Positions 42,065 to 49,545 of a DNA stretch of 64,000 nt are shown here, piece after piece. The notes under the pieces are model-generated. The model made no database searches and was not told the DNA's origin. It worked only from the letters and a program-made list of their open reading frames with translations. A program made the position numbers and the translations under genes. Each line of letters begins with the position of its first letter. The stretch's first letter is position 1. Source of the stretch: Symbiodinium natans (lineage: Eukaryota; Sar; Dinophyceae; Suessiales; Symbiodiniaceae); NCBI GenBank assembly GCA_905221605.1, contig CAJNDS010000757.1, positions 534,887-598,886 of the forward strand, given 5' to 3'.

Positions 42065-42185
42065 TTCTAAGGCTTGGCTCTTGGCTCTTGGCTTGGCTTT
42101 TGCCCGGCTCGCTTTTGGTCTGGCTTGGCTTGGCTACCCCCCCCCCCTCAAGCTAGGCCAAGCCAACCCAAGCCAAGCACCGTCA
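42065..42185. repeat. GGCTTGGCT inverted repeat
   Basis: GGCTTGGCTCTTGGC-type repeats (42070-42138), a C13 loop, then AAGCTAGGCCAAGCCAACCC pair back as a long imperfect stem. A short AT run follows at 42204. Confidence 0.8.
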
Positions 42186-42382
42186 AGCACCTAGGAAAAA
42201 AGTAATATATATATATATATATGTGTACATACCAAAGTTATGTCTCACACTCTCCCTAGAGGTCCCACATACATAGGTCGTGCATGGACCCATGAAGGAT
42301 GGGTTTTGGGTTTAAACCCTAAACCCTAAACCCTAAACCCTAAACCCTAAACGCCTATATTAGTGCATGGACCACTAAGAAG

Positions 42383-42422
42383 ACTTGCCGAGGACTTGAA
42401 CGAGGACGGCGAAGTCTCCCAG
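42383..42422 (+). CDS. Predicted exon with part of an EF-hand loop
   Basis: The acceptor is AAG, and the donor GTGAGTCG is fully canonical. After one base it reads LAEDLNEDGEVSQ. DLNEDGEVSQ matches positions 1-10 of an EF-hand loop (D, N, D, G, V, S). It may belong with the EF-hand exon at 40593. Confidence 0.5.
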
Positions 42423-42687
42423 GTGAGTCGTCTTGGCTAGGGTTTAGGATTTAGGGTTTGGGGTTTGGGGTTTAGGGTTTAGGGTTTAGGGTTTAGGGCT
42501 TTTATCTTTAGGATTCTTAGTAGCTGAATGAGTACATTTTACATTTTTTGGGATATCACAATCCCCTGCAGAACTGAAAGTGTACACTTTTTTGGGTCAG
42601 TAACTATGGATTGCTAGCGGGCTTTGGTGCTTCGTTTCCAAAACCCTAAGCCCTAAAACCGTAGTGCTTGATCCATGAGAGTTGCAG

Positions 42688-42717
42688 GATTCAGAACCTG
42701 GGGCTTTGCGGAGTCAC
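42688..42717 (+). CDS. Predicted exon
   Basis: GTTGCAG acceptor, DSEPGALRSH, GTACCG donor. Confidence 0.4.
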
Positions 42718-42874
42718 GTACCGAAGCTTAGGGTGTAGGCTTTAGGGTTTAGGGGGGGTTTAGGGTTTAGGGTTTAGGGTTTAGGGTTTAGGGTTTAGGG
42801 TTTAGGGTTTAGGCTAACCCCCCAAACTGAAACCCCGTTTCGGTCTGGGGGTGTCGAGTTCCGTGGTTATTTAG

Positions 42875-42914
42875 CGCTGGTGCTGAGGGTCCATTACAAC
42901 TCGAATCCCAGCAG
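42875..42914 (+). CDS. Predicted exon
   Basis: TATTTAG acceptor. After one base AGAEGPLQLESQQ, then a GTTCCT donor. Confidence 0.42.
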
Positions 42915-43105
42915 GTTCCTATTCTAACACGGAGCCTTTTCTTTAGCGCACCCCAAAAGGACCCGCAATACAACAAACAGCTCATAGGGCCCAAATCATG
43001 TGTCATTGCATCCCGCGTTCACTGAATACCTCGTATCCCTAAACCCTAAGGCCTAAACCCTAAACCCCTAAACCCCTAAACCCTAAACCCTAAAAGCCGT
43101 GGCAG

Positions 43106-43165
43106 GCAGAGTTTGAATCTGCATTCGGGAGCTGGCTGATGACCGAGGCCTGGTTCCACCCCTGA
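43106..43165 (+). CDS. Predicted terminal exon
   Basis: GTGGCAG acceptor after CCCTAAA units. AEFESAFGSWLMTEAWFHP and TGA in phase 0. Confidence 0.52.
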   Translation, partial: AEFESAFGSWLMTEAWFHP

Positions 43166-43565
43166 GCTTGAAGCTTTAGGCTTTAGGCTTTAGGGTTTAG
43201 GGTTTAGGGTTTAGGGTTTAGGGTTTAGGGTTTAGGGTTTAGGGTTTAGGGTTCAGGATCCCACCCCCCAACAAAAAATGAGGAAGGGCGCCGCTTTAGG
43301 GGTTGGGGTTTGGGGTTTTGGCTTTGGGGTTTGGGTCGGACATTGCATGGTGGAGTCCAGCATGAGGTGGTTTGGGGTTTAGGGCTTAGGGTTTGGGGTT
43401 TCGGGTTTCGGGTTTGGGGTGCAAGGTCTGGCACTTAAAGTTTAGGTTCTTGCGCTTTGGGGTTTATGGTTTAGAGTCCAGGGCTTAGGCATGGGTTGCA
43501 GGGCTGAAGGGTGTAGGGTTTTGGGTTTAGGGCTGAAGGGTTTCACAAGACTTGAGGGTTTAGGG

Positions 43566-43665
43566 GTTTGGGTGCCCTGGTCTGTTTCTGTCGGTTCAAG
43601 ATTCCCACATAAAGTAACCAACACAAAAAAGTAACCATATTCTAATATGGTAGCTGGGCGACCAA
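43566..43665. mobile_element. TIR family 2, decayed left end
   Basis: GTTCAAGATTCCCACATAAA core and AGCTGGGCGACCAA right end. Confidence 0.65.
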
Positions 43666-43702
43666 GGGGAGGAAGGGTGAAGGGTCGAGGAACAAAAGGC
43701 CG

Positions 43703-43733
<31 letters not shown>
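43703..43733. repeat. Poly-C run, about 31 bases
   Basis: Longest homopolymer in the window. Similar C or G runs of 13-20 lie near 17140, 28950, 30150, 31428, 34930, 48380, 54662 and 63945. Confidence 0.95.
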
Positions 43734-43736
<3 letters not shown>

Positions 43737-43876
43737 TATGCTCTTGCCACACTTTTTTTGAACATACCCGACCCTAAACCCCACAAACCCTAAACCCTAA
43801 AGGCCCTAAACCCTAAACCCTCAACCCTCAGCCCCAAACCTTGTAGGCCCTAAACTACAAAGCCCTTAAACTTTAG

Positions 43877-43941
43877 AGCCGGAACAGATGAAGGGAAGGG
43901 CAAGTGGGTTGAGACGCTTGCGAGCCTCCCAAGACTTGAGA
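43877..43941 (+). CDS. Predicted exon
   Basis: CTTTAG acceptor. After one base AGTDEGKGKWVETLASLPRL then E, with an A|GTTTAG donor. Confidence 0.5.
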
Positions 43942-44149
43942 GTTTAGATCTGTTTTTGGGCTTTAGAGTTTTGGGGCTTTAGGGTTTCGGGGCTTTAGGG
44001 GTTTTGTGGCTTTAGGGTGTTGGAGTTTGATTGACGGTGGGGGTTTTATGGGTTTGGGGTTTTAGTGGCTTGGGGTTAGGCATTCCCTAAACCCTAAACC
44101 CCAAAACCCTGAATTTTGAATTCTAAACCACTGTGGTTTAGGATTCTAG

Positions 44150-44181
44150 CGGGCTCTCCGTTTCAAGGCCCTCGAAGCGTC
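44150..44181 (+). CDS. Predicted exon
   Basis: ATTCTAG acceptor, RALRFKALEA, canonical GTAAGTTT donor. Confidence 0.45.
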
Positions 44182-44209
44182 GTAAGTTTTCCATCGCATC
44201 TCCCCGAAG

Positions 44210-44284
44210 TTTGATGTGGAGGAAGTCCCAGACTCCAGATTAGAGTGTCGGTGTTGCTTTTTCAGTATGGACCCTACACCCTGA
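44210..44284 (+). CDS. Predicted exon or C-terminus
   Basis: CCCGAAG acceptor. FDVEEVPDSRLECRCCFFSM then a TGA formed at the start of a C-strand tract. An internal GTGTCGG could be the true donor. Confidence 0.42.
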   Translation, partial: FDVEEVPDSRLECRCCFFSMDPTP

Positions 44285-44471
44285 ACCCTGAACCCAGTTC
44301 CCTAAACCCTAAACCCTAAACCCTAAACCCTAAACCCTAAACCCTAAACCCTAAACCCTAAACCCTAAACCCTAAACCCTAAACCCTAAACCCTAAACCC
44401 TAAACCTACATTGGTTGACAAGGCCCAAAGCCTAAACCCTAAACCCCGAAACCCCAAAGCCTCCTCCTGAG

Positions 44472-44536
44472 GCCACCGTGCACCAGGAGAGGCAGAAAGC
44501 TCCGAAGGCCCTGAAGCATCTGGAGCACCGGCCTTG
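44472..44536 (+). CDS. Predicted exon
   Basis: CCTGAG acceptor. ATVHQERQKAPKALKHLEHR then P, with a G|GTCAACC donor. A basic helical segment. Confidence 0.52.
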
Positions 44537-44929
44537 GTCAACCCTAAACCCTAACCCCAAAACCCTAAACCCTGTCTATGGTTGAGGGTTTCAGGGTTGA
44601 GGGTTTCAGGGTCTTGCGGGACCCCGTGTGGGCCCTTCTTCACGTGTTTAGGGGTTTCATTCCCTTGTAAAGAACCGTTTGGACAGAAAAGGTTTTAAAG
44701 CACCGTCAGGAAGGAGTTTAGGGTGTTACCTGTAGGGCTTAAGGATGTGAATCCAAAACGAATCTCACAGCTTTTCGGCTGAGGGCGGGTTGCCCTGCCT
44801 TAGTTATCCTTTAAACCCTGATCCTACTGTTACCCTCCCTAAACCCTAAACCCTAAACCCTAAACCCCAAACCCTAAACCCTAAACCCTAAACCCCAAAC
44901 CCTAAGTCCTAAAGCTCCGTAATCCATAG

Positions 44930-44993
44930 CTGGCTACGCCAAGGGTTGAGGAGCTCCGCTCCACACCGGCCCGGCAGTGGAAGCTACCCGAGG
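44930..44993 (+). CDS. Predicted exon, chain of three (1)
   Basis: CCATAG acceptor. LATPRVEELRSTPARQWKLP then E plus G, with a GTGACA donor. The leftover G joins GC of the next exon to keep the frame. Confidence 0.55.
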
Positions 44994-45136
44994 GTGACAC
45001 AGACGAGCCGTTTACGGGCTTAGGGTTTAGGGTTTAGGATTTAGGGTTTAGGGTTTAGGGTTTAGGGTTTAGGGTTTAGGGTTCAGGGTTTAGGGTTTAG
45101 GGTTTAGGGTTTAGGGTTTAGGGTCCAAGTTGGAAG

Positions 45137-45265
45137 GCCTTGCGGCGCGAGGGGCCCGGTGTGGTGCGATTGTGCCACCTACCTACGCACCAGAATTGCC
45201 TCATCGGGCGTCTCAATGTTTCACATATGATCCCAGCGCGCTTGGCGCTTTCACCGAGCTGCTAG
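45137..45265 (+). CDS. Predicted exon, chain of three (2)
   Basis: TGGAAG acceptor and GTACCT donor. It reads LAARGARCGAIVPPTYAPEL, PHRASQCFTYDPSALGAF, TELL plus G. Exit phase 1 fits the next exon after a 55-nt intron. Confidence 0.58.
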   Translation, partial: ALRREGPGVVRLCHLPTHQNCLIGRLNVSHMIPARLALSPSC

Positions 45266-45320
45266 GTACCTGCTGCTCCAACGCCCCCGTCTCAGGTGGT
45301 GATGTGAAGTTGTCATGCAG

Positions 45321-45421
45321 CTACCAGAAGCCCTCAGAAGCCGGGACGGTTCCTAACTGACAAATTTCACCGGGAGGTGTTGGGACACTCGGGGCACCGG
45401 GGCTTCTCAGCGGACGCTCAG
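45321..45421 (+). CDS. Predicted exon, chain of three (3)
   Basis: CATGCAG acceptor and canonical GTAAGT donor. It reads TRSPQKPGRFLTDKFHREVL then GHSGHRGFSADAQ. Sites and phase agree with exon 2, making this one of the safest exons in the window. Confidence 0.62.
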
Positions 45422-45782
45422 GTAAGTTGTTAAGAGTGGGTTCGACTGGGCTGAGGTGAGTCTGAAACATGTCGGGTTTGTTGTTGCAAAGCCTAAATCC
45501 TAAACCCTAAACCCGAAACCCGAAACCCTAAACCCTGAACCCTGAACCCTGAACCCTGAACCCTACAAATCCTAAACCCAACTCCGTCAAGACGCTTCCT
45601 TGCAAGCAGCTTCCGACCTAGGAATCCTCAGGGCGACAAGATGCCTCCACGTTTAGGGTTTAGGGTTTAGGGTTTAGGGTTTGGGGCTTTTTCCCCCAGG
45701 GATCCCTAAACTCTAGCACCCCCAAACCCCGAAAACGCTGAACCTTAAACACCTAGAAACGCTCAACACCCGTCGTATACAC

Positions 45783-45893
45783 TTGGTAGCCCAGTGGTGC
45801 CCTTTACCTTTTTCCATGATTCTAGGTTCCCTTATGAAGCAACCAACCCAAAAGAAGGGTACCCTTATTGAAACATGGGTACTGGGGTACCAA
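45783..45893. mobile_element. TIR family 2 element
   Basis: TTGGTAGCCCAGTGGTGCCC left, GTACTGGGGTACCAA right, core GGTTCCCTTATGAAGCAACC. Confidence 0.9.
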
Positions 45894-46015
45894 ATGCCAA
45901 GCATACTAGAACCTTATCCCGAAAACCCTTCAGCCCTATTTCCGGGTTTCGGGTTCAGGAGAAACCCGAAACCCTCGACCTTCGCATCGTTAGTCGGGTT
46001 TAGGCTTTAGGGAGT

Positions 46016-46195
46016 TAAGGGGTATAAGGAGTGACCCCTAGAAGGGACCCTTATAAGGGTCCATCACCCCTATGCAACCCACCCCTAGATATACACCTTA
46101 GATGTAGTCCCTATATGCCTGGGTAGCTCCGAATAACCCTCCAAATGACCCCAAAGGTCCCTCAAAAGGGGCCATCCTTTAGTCCCTTAGGGTTT
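46016..46195. repeat. Dispersed TATAAGGAG / GGTCCCTTA repeat
   Basis: The order of TAGAAGGGACCC, ATATACACCTTA, CTGGGTAGCTCC and AGGTCCCTCAAAAGGG matches 23785-23930 (TAGAAAGGACCC, ATATACCTTATA, AAGTAGCCCC, AGGTCCCTTAGAAGGG). Confidence 0.65.
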
Positions 46196-46297
46196 AGGGT
46201 TTAGGGTTTAGGCTTTAGGGTTTCGGGTTTCGGGTTTTGGGTTTCGGGTTTAGGGTAAATCCAGTAGTGCTGTAAGAGTTTCCACGCATCTGCTCAG

Positions 46298-46432
46298 GTT
46301 CTGAGCATTGCGGGTGGCTTGGGAGGAGGCTGCGCCCTGTTCCAGAAAAAGCGCCCAGGCTCAGGCTCTAAGATTTTTGGGGGGTTAAGGGGCTTCGGGG
46401 AATGGTTTACAGGCTTAGGGAAACCCTGGTAA
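46298..46432 (+). CDS. Predicted terminal exon, 44 codons
   Basis: TGCTCAG acceptor, phase 0 to TAA at 46430: VLSIAGGLGGGCALFQKKRP, GSGSKIFGGLRGFGEWFTGL, GKPW. The first 15 residues are a Gly-rich hydrophobic helix followed by KKR, which suits a membrane anchor near the C-terminus. Confidence 0.55.
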   Translation, partial: VLSIAGGLGGGCALFQKKRPGSGSKIFGGLRGFGEWFTGLGKPW

Positions 46433-46453
46433 ATGGACGGTAAGATCGGTACC

Positions 46454-46562
46454 ATATGGGTGGTTGGCAGAATTATGATCCCTTTTGGGGTACCGTAAAT
46501 ATTGGGCGCCATATTATAGTAGGGATCCAAAAAGGGACCATAAGTTTGACAACCACCCATAT
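46454..46562. mobile_element. TIR element (ATATGGGTGGTTG ends)
   Basis: ATATGGGTGGTTG and CAACCACCCATAT enclose 109 bp. ATGATCCCTTTT and AAAAGGGACCAT extend the arms. It directly abuts the family 1 element at 46566. Confidence 0.92.
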
Positions 46563-46565
46563 AAC

Positions 46566-47160
46566 TTGGGATGTTCCCCCTTATACTAGCAGTCCTTTAT
46601 GGGTAGTGTCGGACTCGCTTTAGTGCGCACGGGTCCCGCCCCCCAAAAAAAAAGGGTGAATTCGGGCATCCTGAATAATGTGGGCCGGGGGCTGGGGGTA
46701 GGGCAGCTAGGGGTCGAGGGTTGAGGGGAAGCCCTGAAGCTTGAGGGCCTAAGCTTTCCAGGCTTTGTAGCTGCCTGGCCAGGGGGGGTGCGGATTAATG
46801 CGGGTAACCGAAACAATTTACTAAAAGCGAATCAGGGCAGCTCGTGGGTTCCTCCCTTGGAAAACTGTTTGGGTGCCTGTTTCGTAGTGAAAGTTTAAGA
46901 GGAAATTATAGATAAAGCCGGACACCAGAAAATTCCGGAGTTTCTTATTCAAAGTTATTGTTAGTTTTTGGCTCCCTGGCCCCCCGCCCTTCATCACCGG
47001 CCCGCGCACTTCGCATAATTGAGGACCACCTCATCAAAGGGGGGGTCCCCTATAAGATTTCCGGAAAAACGCATAATAGTGCCCCCTTTCACTAAAACGG
47101 GTGCAACATTATCGTAATCCCTCTAAAGGACTGTTAGTAGTATAAAGGGGAGCATCCCAA
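46566..47160. mobile_element. TIR family 1, long form (595 bp)
   Basis: TTGGGATGTTCCCCC left, GGGGAGCATCCCAA right, with the AGTCCTTTA / TAAAGGACTG inner arms of the family. The ~480-bp interior shows no transposase and only short minus frames. Flanks TATAAC and TATACG suggest a 6-bp target duplication. It is probably a non-autonomous internal-deletion stage, longer than the 101-bp copies. Confidence 0.85.
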
Positions 47161-47578
47161 TATACGATTAGTATCGTATAACCTACACTGCCATAGTTAT
47201 AAACCCTTAACTCTAAAGGGTTTAGGGCTTGATCGGGTTTAAAGTTTACAGGGGGCTTGGGTATGTGGATTATTGGATTGTGCATCGAGGGTTCATTTCG
47301 TCCTCAAGAGGAACCCTAAACCCTAAACCCTAAACCCTAAACCCTAAACCCTAAACCCTAAACCCTAAACCCTAAACCCTAAACCGCCCCTTCACTGCGA
47401 CCCTACACCCCTCAACCCCCCAAAAAAAATCCCAAACCCCCTGAAGCCCCGAAACTTCAGAAACAACAAAAATCTGAATCCCGAAAAACCCTTTTAGGGT
47501 TTAGGGTTTAGGGTTTCGGGTTTATACCTAAACCCCCAAACCCCTAGACCTACACCACTTCCCACGTTCACACCTACA

Positions 47579-47691
47579 CTTTGTGGTGCTTTACTGTAAC
47601 TTTAGATCCTCTGCCTTTTTGGGTTTATTGGGTTTCTCATTAAGGCAGCTAAAAGTTTAGTTTTTTACTACACCTCCTAAGTGCAGCCAAG
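47579..47691. mobile_element. TIR family 3 element, copy 2
   Basis: CTTTGTGGTGCTTTACTGTA to AGTGCAGCCAAG. Protein-like text starts immediately at its right end. Confidence 0.9.
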
Positions 47692-47800
47692 TACATTGCT
47701 TCCCACGTCGGCTCGGGAGCCCACGGGGGGGGCGTCCGGGGGTCAGCGCTTCGCCCACGGGCGGGCGCTGAAGGCCAGGGCCCTCAGTGGCCAAGGCTTA
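47692..47800 (+). CDS. Predicted exon beginning at an element end, frame uncertain
   Basis: If CCAAG of the element is the acceptor, phase 0 reads YIASHVGSGAHGGGVRGSAL. Another frame reads GGQRFAHGRALKARALSGQG. Both are open and the 3' end is undefined. Confidence 0.38.
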
Positions 47801-47974
47801 ACTTCAGCTTTCTTAAACCCTAAACCCTAAACCCGAAACCCGAAACCCTAAACCCTAAACAGCTGACTCTTTCAAAGCCTTTTAAACTCCCTGGGCTTCC
47901 TTATTTCCTAAACCCCAAACCCTAAAGCCTGGACACTTAAACTTTGTTCTTCCTTGGTTTTGGGAGAAGAAAAG

Positions 47975-48007
47975 TTGGCGTCTCTCCGGTACCTGCTAGA
48001 ACTTGAA
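47975..48007 (+). CDS. Predicted exon
   Basis: GAAAAG acceptor, LASLRYLLELE in phase 0, GTTTGCGG donor. The frame is open upstream (VLGEEK), so the start may lie earlier. Confidence 0.48.
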
Positions 48008-48110
48008 GTTTGCGGGTTTATGGGGTTTGTTGGTCGGTTTAGGGTTTAGGCTTTAGGCTTTAGGTTAGGGTTTGGGATTTATCAGGATCTCATCTGGGAA
48101 TATTTTGTAG

Positions 48111-48174
48111 GGGTTGAAAGACCCAGGTCGCCTCGCCAACGTAAGGCAAGCTCAGTCATGCGCAGCCTTACGAG
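48111..48174 (+). CDS. Predicted exon
   Basis: TTTGTAG acceptor, GLKDPGRLANVRQAQSCAAL then R plus G, GTAGGT donor. Confidence 0.48.
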
Positions 48175-48319
48175 GTAGGTGTTTAGGGGGTAGGGTTGAC
48201 TGAAGTAGGGAGGGACCCCCCGCGGGGTGTTCAGTTGAGGGTTATCCTAAACCTTAAAACCTAAACCCTAAACCCGACATCCTAAACCCTGAACCCTAAA
48301 TCTTCAAGTCCCGACCCAG

Positions 48320-48369
48320 AGCTGGCACTTAAAACCGAAAACCTTCAGTCAAGATGCTCCCATCATAAA
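48320..48369 (+). CDS. Predicted exon
   Basis: GACCCAG acceptor entering with two bases, matching the phase left by 48111-48174. LALKTENLQSRCSHHK, then GT followed by a long C-rich tract. Confidence 0.42.
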
Positions 48370-48495
48370 GTCCCCCCCCCCCCCCCCCACCCCCCCCGCC
48401 CCCCCCCCCCCCCACCCCCCCCCAAAAAAAAACAAAAAAAAGAAAGGTAGAAATCTAAAGAACTTCCCTGAAGAATCCTACCTACACCCTATACC

Positions 48496-48642
48496 CTGCT
48501 TGGAGGTTCATGGTACTGATTAACCAATTCTAACTGTACGTATAACCCACTTCTAAGCCCCTTAAGTGCCCTAATATGGTTGTAATTGAGCTATAAGTAC
48601 AGATATTATCAGGTTTCATAAGTACCATGAACCTCCAAGTAG
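48496..48642. mobile_element. TIR element (CTTGGAGGTTCATGGTACT ends)
   Basis: CTTGGAGGTTCATGGTACT and AGTACCATGAACCTCCAAG are perfect 19-bp arms around a ~105-bp AT-rich interior. Confidence 0.95.
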
Positions 48643-48667
48643 AGCCTAAAACCCTAACCCCCCCGAG

Positions 48668-48749
48668 CCGCAATGCTGCAACAAAAGCAGGAGCCCCCGC
48701 GATGGCCCCGAAGAAGAGGAAGCCGAAAACACCACCGGCTTCGTCCTTA
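48668..48749 (+). CDS. Predicted exon, frame ambiguous
   Basis: CCCGAG acceptor and GTCAGG donor. The phase from 48320 gives NKSRSPRDGPEEEEAENTTG, an acidic linker. Another open frame gives MAPKKRKPKTPPASS, which would contain an SV40-type nuclear signal. Phase favours the acidic reading. Confidence 0.42.
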
Positions 48750-48859
48750 GTCAGGGCCTTTAGGGTTTAGGGTTTGGGGTTTGGGGTTTAGGGTTTGGGG
48801 TTTGGCTGGTGGGCCCAGCCAACGGCCCCAATAGGCCGGAAAGTCTTAGAAAACTGCAG

Positions 48860-48900
48860 GCACCGCCAAGTGGCGCCAAAAGGGCCAAGAATCCTTCAAG
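48860..48900 (+). CDS. Predicted exon, frame ambiguous
   Basis: CTGCAG acceptor, GTATCG donor. The phase-consistent reading is TAKWRQKGQESFK. An alternative phase 0 frame is open to a TGA at 48962 (APPSGAKRAKNPSRY). Confidence 0.4.
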
Positions 48901-49009
48901 GTATCGGGCAGCCCCCGAACACAGCCCCGTGCCCCAAAGGGTTGTTGGAGACCCACCCCAATGAGAAATCTTGACGTTGCATCGGGAGGCACCAGGTGGG
49001 GAGTTTAGG

Positions 49010-49210
49010 TCAGGCTCGAAATAAATCGAGCTTAGGGTTCAGGGACTTGGTGTTGTAGGATGTGTGACGCAAAACCTTAAGCCGTAAGCCAACGGCGCAG
49101 CCAGTTAGAGAATCATCCTCATAGACTGAATGCAGGGTATTCTGCAATTTTTCGGCTGTTTCTACATCTACAGGCACACGTACAAAATGGACAACAGAAG
49201 CCATGCTCAC
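49010..49210 (-). CDS. Minus-strand ORF, 66 codons
   Basis: A protein-like minus frame: HFVRVPVDVETAEKLQNTLH, SVYEDDSLTGCAVGLRLKV. Plus-strand frames at 49175-49226 (HVQNGQQKPCSRRNR after CTACAG) are also plausible. If it is real on minus, it opposes the long plus-strand gene. Confidence 0.35.
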   Translation of the reverse strand: MSMASVVHFVRVPVDVETAEKLQNTLHSVYEDDSLTGCAVGLRLKVLRHTSYNTKSLNPKLDLFRA

Positions 49211-49420
49211 GAAGGAACCGATCTAGGTGTGATGTTTCGGGTTTGGGACAGGTCCAGGGTTCGTGAATAATGGGAGCCCTGCAGTGAAGGGATGTTTAGG
49301 GTTTCGGGCTTCGGGGTTGGCTTAGGCTGTAGGGGTCGGGGTTTTCAAGTTAGGTTTTGCGTGTTGGGACTTGGGGCATTAGGGTTTAAAAGTGTTTGTC
49401 CGCTTCATCCTGGCGCCCAG

Positions 49421-49545
49421 ACGTTTCACCCCACCCCCGTCGTTCTGGCGGCTGCCTCAGTTGTTGCATGTTCTGCTTGCAGGAGTATTAAGGGTCCCAG
49501 GGACGCCCGGGCCGAAACCATCATTTCAGCCCAGCGTCCGCTCGG
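49421..49545 (+). CDS. WW-protein gene, exon (hydrophobic/basic N-terminal part)
   Basis: CGCCCAG acceptor, GG|GTTCGG donor: [20 protein letters not shown] then [20 protein letters not shown]. The frame is open upstream to an alternative acceptor at 49392. A membrane-like [14 protein letters not shown] stretch stands out. Confidence 0.52.

Noticed and set aside
43246-43624. Minus ORFs with NPKPQTL-type text
   Set aside because: They are translations of telomere-type variants (GGGTTTGGGGTTT read on the other strand); the same text recurs at many unrelated places.
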